Origin: Streptomyces sp. cf386
GTDB lineage: Bacteria; Actinomycetota; Actinomycetes; Streptomycetales; Streptomycetaceae
Length of the DNA stretch: 64,000 bases
Direction of reading: 5' to 3'
Assembly (NCBI RefSeq): GCF_900103585.1
Contig: NZ_FNHV01000015.1
Span: 62,001 to 126,000, forward strand
In this document: positions 35,833 through 42,894 of the stretch, in pieces
How the letters are laid out: each line of letters starts with the position of its first letter
How positions within the stretch are numbered: position 1 is the first letter of the stretch
The notes under the pieces: model-generated
The model's database searches: none
Told to the model about the DNA's origin: nothing
The model's input: the letters and a program-made list of their open reading frames with translations, nothing else
Made by a program: the position numbers and the translations under genes

Positions 35833-36759
35833 ATGCGGATCGTCTCCCTGCTGCCCGCGGCCACCGACATCGTGGCCGAACTCGGCCTCGCCGACAGCCT
35901 TGTGGGGCGTACCCATGAGTGCGACTGGCCGCCGGGGCCGGTGCAGGGGGTTCCGGTGGTGACGGCCGCCGGGTTCGACGCGGACCGGATGAGCAGCCGG
36001 GAGATCTCCGAGGCGGTCGGCGGGGCGGCGCACCGCGGCTCCTCGCTCTACACGCTCGACACCGAGGCCCTGGCCGCGCTCGCCCCGGACGTCGTGCTCA
36101 CCCAGGACCTGTGCGAGGTCTGCGCGGTGTCGTACGGGGCCGTGTCCCGGGCGGTGCGGGTGCTGGAGGGCGGCGGACCCCGGGTGCTGAGCCTGGAACC
36201 GCGCACGCTCGACGACGTACTGGACTGTCTGGTGCGGGTGGGTGAGGTGCTGGGGGTGTCGGGGACGGCGCGGGAGCGGTCTGCCGGGCTCCGGTCCCGG
36301 CTGGCCCGCGTGGAGTCGCTCGTCCTCTCCCGGCCGCGTCCCCGCGTGGTCGCGATCGAGTGGCTCGATCCGCTGTGGCCCGCCGGGCACTGGGTGCCGG
36401 AGCAGATCCGCGCCGCGGGCGGCGCACCGCTGCTGGCCGCCGCCGGCGAGCACACCAAGCCCATGGAGTGGGAGGCGGTGCGCGCCGCGCGCCCCGACGT
36501 CGTCCTTCTCCTGCCGTGCGGCTTCGCTCCGCAGCGCACCATGCGCGAGTGGGAGGGAGCGCTCACGGGTCTCCCCGGCTGGCGGGACCTTCCCGCGGTG
36601 CGGTCGGGCGAGGTGTGGGTGGTGGACGGACCGGCCTACTTCAACCGGCCGGGGCCGCGGGTGGTGCGCGGGGCGGAGGTGCTGGCGTACGTCCTGCACG
36701 GGGTGGTGGCCGGGGCACCGGTCACCGAGGGGGAGGCACGGCGCGTGGGCGGCGGCTGA
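35833..36759 (+). CDS. BtuF-like cobalamin-binding/periplasmic-binding-fold protein without signal peptide
   Basis: The 308-residue protein resembles class III (BtuF/FhuD) binding proteins: RIVSLLPAATDIVAELGLADSLVGRTHECDWP, DVVLTQDLCEVCAVSY, VVAIEWLDPLWPAGHWVPEQI and GEVWVVDGPAYFNRPGPRVV. Unlike transport proteins of the family it starts directly at the fold with no signal or lipobox, so it should be cytoplasmic. This subgroup is widespread and often annotated as cobalamin-binding; the ligand is inferred. It begins 25 nt after the GNAT gene and may close a tsaD-GNAT-btuF-like operon. Confidence 0.85.
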   Translation: MRIVSLLPAATDIVAELGLADSLVGRTHECDWPPGPVQGVPVVTAAGFDADRMSSREISEAVGGAAHRGSSLYTLDTEALAALAPDVVLTQDLCEVCAVSYGAVSRAVRVLEGGGPRVLSLEPRTLDDVLDCLVRVGEVLGVSGTARERSAGLRSRLARVESLVLSRPRPRVVAIEWLDPLWPAGHWVPEQIRAAGGAPLLAAAGEHTKPMEWEAVRAARPDVVLLLPCGFAPQRTMREWEGALTGLPGWRDLPAVRSGEVWVVDGPAYFNRPGPRVVRGAEVLAYVLHGVVAGAPVTEGEARRVGGG

Positions 36760-36784
36760 CCGGCTCGGGGGCACGCACGGCCCG

Positions 36785-38191
36785 TCACATCGCCGGATCC
36801 GCCACCGGATACGGCACGAAGGTGCTGCTGTTCTGGTCGATCCGCAGGGGGCGGTCGAGGGGCGGCACCGCGCGTTGGGGGCAGTCGAGGCGTTCACAGA
36901 CGCGGCAGCCCATACCGATCGGTGTGGCGGCGGAGGCGTTGGCGAGATCGAGGCCGTCGGAGTAGACGAGGCGATGGGCGTGGCGGATCTCGCAGCCCAG
37001 CCCGATGGCGAAGGTCTTGCCGGGCTCGCCCCAGCCGCCGCGGTGCCGGGTGAGGGCGCGGGCCGTCCACAAGTACCGCTGCCCGTCCGGCATTTCGGCG
37101 ATCTGGACATGGATCCGGCCGGGCGCCGCGAACGCCTCGTAGACGTTCCACAGCGGGCAGGTGCCGCCCGCCCGGGAGAAGTGGAACCCGGTGGCCGACT
37201 GCCGCTTGGACATGTTCCCGGCCCGGTCCACCCGGACGAAGGAGAAGGGCACACCGCGCAGCCGGGGCCGCTGCAGGGTGCTCAGGCGGTGGCAGACGGT
37301 CTCGTGGCCGAGGCTGTAGCGGTCGGTGAGGCGTTCGATGTCGTAGCGCACCTCCTCGGCCGCCGCGTGGAAGGCGGTGTACGGCAGGATCAGCGCGGCC
37401 GCGAAGTAGTTGGCGATGCCGATCCGGGCCAGGGCATGCGTGGGGGAACCGGGCGGGAAGTCCTCGCCGGCCTGGCGGTCGAGTTCGGCGCCGTATTCGA
37501 GCAGGGCGAGCTGGAGGGCCATCCGGAACGCCCGCTGTCCTGGGCGGAGTCGGGCGGACAGGTGGAGGGTGCGCGCCGCTTCGTCGTAGTGGTGCAGATG
37601 GTCGCCGGTGGCGACGGTCAGGCGGACGCCGTGGGCGTCGGCGAGTCTGGCCGTCAGGGCCTGGACGACCTCGCCGGGTCGGATGCCGATGTCCTCGGCG
37701 AGCTGTTCGGCGGCGAGGTCGGTGTCGTGCAGGTAGTTCTGGCGGCGGTAGAAGAAGTCCCGGATCTCCTCGTGGGGTGAGGACGCGGCACCCCGATCGC
37801 CGTCGCGGCCGTCCGCGGCCCCGGCGAGCCGCTCGGACAACCGCTGGTTGCGGCGGCCGAGGTCCAGCAGGACCTGGGCGACCTCGGGCATCCGGGAGGC
37901 GAGTTCGGCGAGGTCGGTCGGGGACACCCGCGCTTCGGTGATCTCGCCGGCGAGCGCCTCGCGCAGGTCCGCCAGCAGCCGGGCCGTGTCGCGCTCGGAG
38001 AAGAAGCCGGGGTCGACGCCGAAGGCCTCGGTCAGCTTCAGCAGGACCGGGACGGTGAGCGGGCGGGAGTCGTGCTCCATCTGGTTCAGATAGCTGGGCG
38101 AGATCCCGAGGACGCGGGCCAGCTCGGCCTGGCTCATCCGGCGCTCCTCGCGCAGCCGCCGCAGCCGCGCGCCCGCATAGATCTTGCTCAC
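36785..38191 (-). CDS. ramB: RamB-like XRE/ImmA-IrrE regulator (short-chain fatty acyl regulator family)
   Basis: The 468-residue protein has an N-terminal XRE helix-turn-helix (LRRLREERRMSQAELARVLGISPSYLNQME, residues 10-40), a central domain of the ImmA/IrrE type, and a C-terminal domain of the short-chain fatty acyl regulator family with cysteines in GTCPLW, GLGCEIR, GMGCRVC and LDCPQR. RamB in corynebacteria and mycobacteria controls isocitrate lyase and other acetate genes. This gene diverges from aceA, so it is the likely regulator of the shunt genes. The GTG at 38191 follows GGGGAGGAG; the frame continues upstream but is not coding. Confidence 0.9.
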   Translation of the reverse strand: MSKIYAGARLRRLREERRMSQAELARVLGISPSYLNQMEHDSRPLTVPVLLKLTEAFGVDPGFFSERDTARLLADLREALAGEITEARVSPTDLAELASRMPEVAQVLLDLGRRNQRLSERLAGAADGRDGDRGAASSPHEEIRDFFYRRQNYLHDTDLAAEQLAEDIGIRPGEVVQALTARLADAHGVRLTVATGDHLHHYDEAARTLHLSARLRPGQRAFRMALQLALLEYGAELDRQAGEDFPPGSPTHALARIGIANYFAAALILPYTAFHAAAEEVRYDIERLTDRYSLGHETVCHRLSTLQRPRLRGVPFSFVRVDRAGNMSKRQSATGFHFSRAGGTCPLWNVYEAFAAPGRIHVQIAEMPDGQRYLWTARALTRHRGGWGEPGKTFAIGLGCEIRHAHRLVYSDGLDLANASAATPIGMGCRVCERLDCPQRAVPPLDRPLRIDQNSSTFVPYPVADPAM

Positions 38192-38299
38192 CGCTCTCCT
38201 CCCCGCCCCCAGGCCCGGGCATCGCCGATCCCCGCCCGTTGCCTCCGGGCATCGCCCGGGACGGTCGCCAGCGTACGCGAATCGAGGGCGCCGCGACCC

Positions 38300-38556
38300 T
38301 TCGCAACCTTGGCAAACGAGGGCGCGAAGATTCGCAGAAGTTGGCACGCGTCCACCCTTGATGGCACTCAGTGCCACTGCCAGAGTCTGAGTGCGGCCCG
38401 CCGAACCTCCGGCGGCCAGGCACTGGACCGGGCACGATTCACGCCCAGACGTCGGAGATCCCGGCATTAGCGCCGCGCTACCGGGCCGGCATTGCTCAGC
38501 TCCGCCCCACGGCAGGTAGGGCGGGCCGCATTCCAGTCGAAGACACACAGTGCCAC
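38300..38556. promoter_or_regulatory. ramB-aceA intergenic control region
   Basis: The 425-bp gap holds a cluster of RamB-like half-sites (TTCGCAA 38300, TTGGCAAA 38309, TTCGCAG 38331, TTGGCA 38341). It also holds a 15-bp palindrome TGGCACTCAGTGCCA (38362-38376, 7-bp arms with one central base), and the palindrome half CAGTGCCAC recurs at 38548-38556, near aceA. Operator function is inferred. No gene is visible in the rest of the gap. Confidence 0.5.
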
Positions 38557-38616
38557 CTCTCGCGGCGACGGCGTGAGGGTTGGCAGACCGCACAACCGAG
38601 GGAGACGGTGACACTC

Positions 38617-39900
38617 ATGGCAGAGGCGAGGACACAGGCGGCCGAGGAGCTCGCGCGGCGCTGGGCCACCGACCCGCGCTGGCAGGGCATCGAGCGCACC
38701 TACACCGCCGAGGACGTCGTACGGCTCTCCGGCAGCGTCCGTGAGGAGCACACCCTGGCCCGGCGCGGCGCCGAGCGGCTGTGGCGCCAGTTGCACGAGC
38801 GGGACTACATCCACGCGCTCGGCGCGCTCACCGGCGGCCAGGCCGTCCAGCAGGTCAAGGCAGGCCTCCAGGCGATCTACCTGTCCGGCTGGCAGGTCGC
38901 CGCGGACGCCAATCAGGCCGGGCACACCTACCCCGACCAGAGCCTCTACCCGGCCAACTCCGTGCCCCAGGTGGTCCGTCGGATCAACAACGCCCTCCTG
39001 CGCGCCGACCAGATCGCCACCGCCGAGGGCGCGGGCGACACCACGGACTGGCTCGCGCCGATCGTCGCCGACGCCGAGGCCGGGTTCGGCGGCCCGCTGA
39101 ACGCCTTCGAGCTGACCAAGGCGATGATCGCGGCGGGGGCCGCCGGCATCCACTACGAGGACCAGCTCGCCTCGGAGAAGAAGTGCGGTCACCTCGGCGG
39201 CAAGGTCCTGGTGCCGACCGCTCAGCACGTCCGCACCCTGAACGCGGCCCGGCTCGCGGCCGACATCGCCGATGTGCCGACGCTGGTCATCGCGCGTACG
39301 GACGCCCTCGCCGCCAACCTCATCACCAGTGATGTCGACGAGCGCGACGCCGAGTTCGTGACCGGGGAGCGGACCGCGGAGGGGTTCTACCGGGTGCGGA
39401 ACGGGATGGCGCCGGTGATCGCCCGGGGCCTCGCGTACGCCCCCTACGCCGACCTCATCTGGGTCGAGACCGGTACGCCGGATCTCGCACAGGCGCGGGA
39501 GTTCGCCGAGGCGATCCACGCCGAGCACCCGGACCAGATGCTGGCGTACAACTGCTCGCCCTCCTTCAACTGGAAGGCCTCGCTGGACGACGACCAGATC
39601 GCCAAGTTCCAGCGGGAGTTGGGGGCGATGGGGTACCGGTTCCAGTTCATCACGCTGGCCGGGTTCCACTCCCTGAACCACGGCATGTTCGACCTTGCGC
39701 GTGGCTATGCCGAGCACGGGATGACCGCGTACGTCGATCTGCAGGAGCGGGAGTTCGCGGCGCAGCAGCACGGGTTCACTGCCGTCAGGCATCAGCGGGA
39801 GGTCGGTACCGGGTACTTCGATCTGGTCTCCACCGCCGTCAATCCTGCCTCTTCCACTACCGCGCTCTCCGGGTCCACCGAGGAAGAGCAGTTCCACTAA
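38617..39900 (+). CDS. aceA: Isocitrate lyase AceA
   Basis: The 427-residue enzyme splits isocitrate to succinate and glyoxylate, the first glyoxylate-shunt step. The catalytic signature KKCGHLGGK is present, with IHYEDQLASE, LVIARTDALAANLITSDVD and AYNCSPSFNWKASL. Length matches the short actinobacterial form. The ATG at 38617 lies 12 nt after GAGGGAG; a GTG nine nt earlier is a competing start. With malate synthase downstream it permits growth on acetate or fatty acids. Control by the divergent RamB-like regulator is likely. Confidence 0.96.
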   Translation: MAEARTQAAEELARRWATDPRWQGIERTYTAEDVVRLSGSVREEHTLARRGAERLWRQLHERDYIHALGALTGGQAVQQVKAGLQAIYLSGWQVAADANQAGHTYPDQSLYPANSVPQVVRRINNALLRADQIATAEGAGDTTDWLAPIVADAEAGFGGPLNAFELTKAMIAAGAAGIHYEDQLASEKKCGHLGGKVLVPTAQHVRTLNAARLAADIADVPTLVIARTDALAANLITSDVDERDAEFVTGERTAEGFYRVRNGMAPVIARGLAYAPYADLIWVETGTPDLAQAREFAEAIHAEHPDQMLAYNCSPSFNWKASLDDDQIAKFQRELGAMGYRFQFITLAGFHSLNHGMFDLARGYAEHGMTAYVDLQEREFAAQQHGFTAVRHQREVGTGYFDLVSTAVNPASSTTALSGSTEEEQFH

Positions 39901-39917
39901 GTCCGGTTCGTCGTCTG

Positions 39918-39990
39918 CGGGTGCGTGGGGGCTGGTCGCGCCCACGCGGCGGAGCCGCATATCGATGCGGCCCCGCGCCCCTTGAGGGCG
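39918..39990. repeat. Streptomyces-type intergenic palindromic repeat
   Basis: The stretch contains GGGGGCTGGTCGCGCCCACG, GCGGCGGAGCCGC and GATGCGGCCCCGCGCCCC. This combination recurs in intergenic regions of many Streptomyces genomes. It folds into GC-rich hairpins and may end the aceA transcript or lower read-through into aceB. Confidence 0.65.
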
Positions 39991-40022
39991 ATGCCCTGAA
40001 CGTTTCCAGTCAGGAGAGGCCG

Positions 40023-41621
40023 ATGTCTACCACCGCACTGACCCACCACGTCCGCGTCCTCGCCGCTGCCGGGCACCGGCACGACGAGATTCTCACGCCC
40101 GCCGCTCTCGACTTCGTCGGCCGGCTGGCCGGTGCCTTCGAGGAGCGCCGTCGGGAACTTCTGAAGGAGCGTCGTCGGCAGGCCCTGCGGCTGGCGTCGG
40201 GCTCGCCGCTCGACTTCCCCATGGTCACCTCTGCCGTGCGCGCCGATCCGACCTGGCGGGTGGCGCCGCCCGCGCCCGGTCTGGCCGACCGGCGGGTGGA
40301 GATCACCGGGCCGCCCGAGCGTCGTATGACCGTCAACGCCCTCAACTCGGGCGCCCAGGTCTGGCTGGCGGACTTCGAGGATGCCACCGCGCCCACCTGG
40401 GACAACATCGTCTCCGGTCAGCTCAATCTGCTCGACGCGATCGAGCGCCGGATCGACTTCACCACTCCCGAGGGCAAGGAGTACCGCCTCGGGGACCGTG
40501 ACCGGCTCGCCACCATCGTCGTCCGGCCCCGCGGGTGGCATCTCGACGAGGAGCATCTGGAGTTCGACGGGCGGCCGGTGCCCGCGGCCCTCGTGGACTT
40601 CGGGCTGTACTTCTTCCACTGCGCCCAGCGCCAGATCGACGCCGGGCGCGGCCCGTACTTCTATCTGCCCAAGCTGGAGAACCGGTACGAGGCCCGCCTG
40701 TGGAACGACATCTTCGTCGCCGCGCAGGAATTCCTCGGTATTCCGCGCGGCACGATCCGGGCCACCGTTCTCATCGAGACGATCACCGCGGCCTTCGAGA
40801 TGGAGGAGATCCTCCACGAGCTGCGCGAGCACAGCTCCGGTCTCAACGCGGGCCGCTGGGACTACCTGTTCAGCCTGATCAAGACCTTCGGCCACCGCAC
40901 CGACTTCCTGCTGCCGGACCGGGCGAAGGTCACCATGACCGCCCCCTTCATGCGGGCCTACACCGAACTCCTCGTGCGCACCTGCCACAAGCGGGGCGCC
41001 CACGCCATCGGCGGTATGGCCGCCCACGTGCCCGGCAAGGACCCGGCCGCGAACGAGGCCGCGCTCGCCAAGGTGCGCCTCGACAAGGAGCGGGAGGCGG
41101 AGGACGGATTCGACGGGTCGTGGGTGGCCCATCCGGGCCTGGTGTCCGTCTGCCGTGAGGTGTTCGACGGTGTCCTCGGCGGTCGGCCGCACCAGATCGA
41201 CCGTACGCGCGACGACGTGGAGGTCGGCGCCGCCGACCTGCTGTCGGTGCGCCGGATCAGCGGGCCGCCGACCCCGGAGGGGGTGCGCGTCAACATCGCC
41301 GTCGCCCTGCGGTACTTCGCCGCCTGGCTGCGCGGACAGGGCGCGGTCGCGCTGTACGGCCTGATGGAGGACGCGGCCACCGCCGAGATCGCCCGGGTGC
41401 AGATCTGGCAGTGGCTGCGGCACCGGGTGATCGACCGGGAGGCGGTGCTGCGGCTGCTCGACGACGAGGTCGTGGCGCTGGGCGCCGAGTATCCGTGGGC
41501 GCCGGTCGACGAGATCCGCGCACTGTTCGAACGGACCGCGCTGGCGGGCGAGTTGCCGGGGTTCTTCACGCCGGACGCCTACAGCCGTCACCTCGTGCGG
41601 CGGACGGAGGCCGGGGCATGA
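40023..41621 (+). CDS. aceB: Malate synthase A (AceB)
   Basis: The 532-residue enzyme condenses glyoxylate with acetyl-CoA to malate. It belongs to the malate synthase A type: LNSGAQVWLADFEDATAPTWDN, IVVRPRGWHLDEEHL, PYFYLPKLENRYEARLWNDIF, IRATVLIETITAAFEMEEIL, GAHAIGGMAAHVPGKD, and the late acidic LMEDAATAEIARVQIWQW. The ATG at 40023 follows AGGAGAGGCCG. It is the second shunt gene after aceA, 122 bp apart, and its stop overlaps the next gene's start (ATGA). Confidence 0.95.
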   Translation: MSTTALTHHVRVLAAAGHRHDEILTPAALDFVGRLAGAFEERRRELLKERRRQALRLASGSPLDFPMVTSAVRADPTWRVAPPAPGLADRRVEITGPPERRMTVNALNSGAQVWLADFEDATAPTWDNIVSGQLNLLDAIERRIDFTTPEGKEYRLGDRDRLATIVVRPRGWHLDEEHLEFDGRPVPAALVDFGLYFFHCAQRQIDAGRGPYFYLPKLENRYEARLWNDIFVAAQEFLGIPRGTIRATVLIETITAAFEMEEILHELREHSSGLNAGRWDYLFSLIKTFGHRTDFLLPDRAKVTMTAPFMRAYTELLVRTCHKRGAHAIGGMAAHVPGKDPAANEAALAKVRLDKEREAEDGFDGSWVAHPGLVSVCREVFDGVLGGRPHQIDRTRDDVEVGAADLLSVRRISGPPTPEGVRVNIAVALRYFAAWLRGQGAVALYGLMEDAATAEIARVQIWQWLRHRVIDREAVLRLLDDEVVALGAEYPWAPVDEIRALFERTALAGELPGFFTPDAYSRHLVRRTEAGA

Positions 41622-42490
41622 GCGGGGGCATCAAGCGTGTCGGTGTGGTCGGCGGCGGGCAGATGGGGGCCGGGATCGCCGAAGTGTGCGCGCTGGCCGG
41701 GCTCGACACCATGGTGTGCGAGGTGGACGCGGTCGCGGCCCGCGCCGCCCGGGAACGGGTGACGGCGTCGCTCGACCGCGCGGTGCGGCGGGGCAAGCTG
41801 GAGCAGGCCGCCGCGCGGGACGCGCTCGCGCGGACGGTGTTCACCGGCAACCTGGAGGACCTGGCCGACCGGCAGCTCGTCGTCGAGGCCGTCGTGGAGA
41901 ACCCGGACGCCAAGATCGAGGTGTTCACGGCGCTCGACAAGATCGTCGAGGATCCGGCGGCCGTGCTGACCACCAACACCTCCTCCCTGCCGGTCATGCG
42001 GCTCGGCAGGGCGACCGGCCGCGCGGACCGGGTCGTGGGCCTGCACTTCTTCAACCCCGTGCCCGTACTCCCGCTGGTGGAGGTCGTGACGTCCCTGCAC
42101 ACGTCGGCCGCGACGATCGCCACGGTCGAGGACTTCGCGACCGGCGCCCTCGGCAGGACCGTGATCCGTTCCCAGGACCGGGCGGGCTTCGTCGTCAACG
42201 CGCTGCTCGTCCCCTACCTGCTGTCCGCGATCCGTATGGCGGAGTCCGGCTTCGCCACCGCAGCCGACATCGACACCGGCATGGAACTGGGCTGCGCCCA
42301 CCCCATGGGCCCGCTGAAGCTCGCGGATCTGATCGGTCTCGACACCGTCGCCTCGATCGCCGAGTCGCTCTACGACGAGTTCAAGGAACCCCTCTACGCT
42401 CCTCCCCCGCTGCTTCAGCGGATGGTGGAGGCGGGGCTGCTGGGCCGTAAGAGCGGCCGGGGGTTCCATGGGTACGGCCGGGTAGGCTGA
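41618..42490 (+). CDS. 3-hydroxybutyryl-CoA dehydrogenase family protein
   Basis: The 290-residue protein has the NAD-binding start RVGVVGGGQMGAGIAEVCALAG, the catalytic region VVGLHFFNPVPVLPLVEVV and C-terminal DIDTGMELGCAHPMGPLKLADLIGLD. It oxidises or reduces 3-hydroxyacyl-CoA/acetoacetyl-CoA. The ATG overlaps the aceB stop by 4 nt, so the two are coupled. The grouping links beta-oxidation or polyhydroxybutyrate-type C4 units with acetate use by the shunt. A near-identical streptomycete family is also implicated in butyryl-CoA supply (FadB2/Hbd). Confidence 0.93.
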   Translation: MSGGIKRVGVVGGGQMGAGIAEVCALAGLDTMVCEVDAVAARAARERVTASLDRAVRRGKLEQAAARDALARTVFTGNLEDLADRQLVVEAVVENPDAKIEVFTALDKIVEDPAAVLTTNTSSLPVMRLGRATGRADRVVGLHFFNPVPVLPLVEVVTSLHTSAATIATVEDFATGALGRTVIRSQDRAGFVVNALLVPYLLSAIRMAESGFATAADIDTGMELGCAHPMGPLKLADLIGLDTVASIAESLYDEFKEPLYAPPPLLQRMVEAGLLGRKSGRGFHGYGRVG

Positions 42491-42516
42491 TCCGTGCAGC
42501 TGGTTCGCCCCGTCCT

Positions 42517-42552
42517 CCCCCATAGCCCGAAAGGCATGGGGGGACCCCCATG
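42517..42552. repeat. Three-arm alternative hairpin CCCCCAT-ATGGGGG-CCCCCAT
   Basis: CCCCCAT (42517-42523), ATGGGGG (42536-42542) and CCCCCAT (42545-42551) follow in order, so the middle arm can pair with either flank. The right pairing leaves only a GA-containing loop. It lies between the dehydrogenase gene and the B12 aptamer; it may be a terminator or a dispersed palindromic repeat. Confidence 0.5.
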
Positions 42553-42735
42553 GCGGGATGCGTCGTAAGAGGGAACCCGGTGGGAATCCGGGACTGCCCC
42601 GCAGCGGTGAGCGGGAACGACCGCCGTCATACGCACTGGGTCCGACGTACCGGGCCTGGGAAGCGACGGCCAGTAGGTGTCCTCCGGTCAGGAGGGCGTG
42701 CCCGCGAGTCCGAAGACCTGCCAACTGCCCGCGCG
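42553..42735 (+). promoter_or_regulatory. Cobalamin riboswitch upstream of metE
   Basis: The classical class I B12 aptamer is readable: AGAGGGAACCCGGTGGGAA then TCCGGGACTGCCCCGCAGCG, GGTGAGCGGGAACGACCGCC, CACTGGG, CCTGGGAAGCGACGGCCAGT and AGTCCGAAGACCTGCCAAC. Between it and metE, CGGACGGC (42797-42804) pairs with GCCGTCCG (42817-42824), a candidate terminator arm of the expression platform. High cobalamin should switch off the B12-independent synthase. Confidence 0.95.
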
Positions 42736-42796
42736 CGAACCACTCGTGCGCGGACATCCCGGTGACCTCGAGGGCGGGTCGGCGTACACGACCGAA

Positions 42797-42824
42797 CGGA
42801 CGGCCATACGGCCGCTGCCGTCCG
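42797..42824 (+). terminator. Hairpin in the metE riboswitch expression platform
   Basis: CGGACGGC pairs perfectly with GCCGTCCG around a 12-nt loop, 70 nt before the metE start. No U-run follows, so termination versus translational control is undecided. Confidence 0.45.
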
Positions 42825-42894
42825 GTCCGTCGCCCCTTCGCGTTCTCGTCCCGTCTCCGGGATCTCAGGGATTCATCTCGCGAAGGAGATCTCC

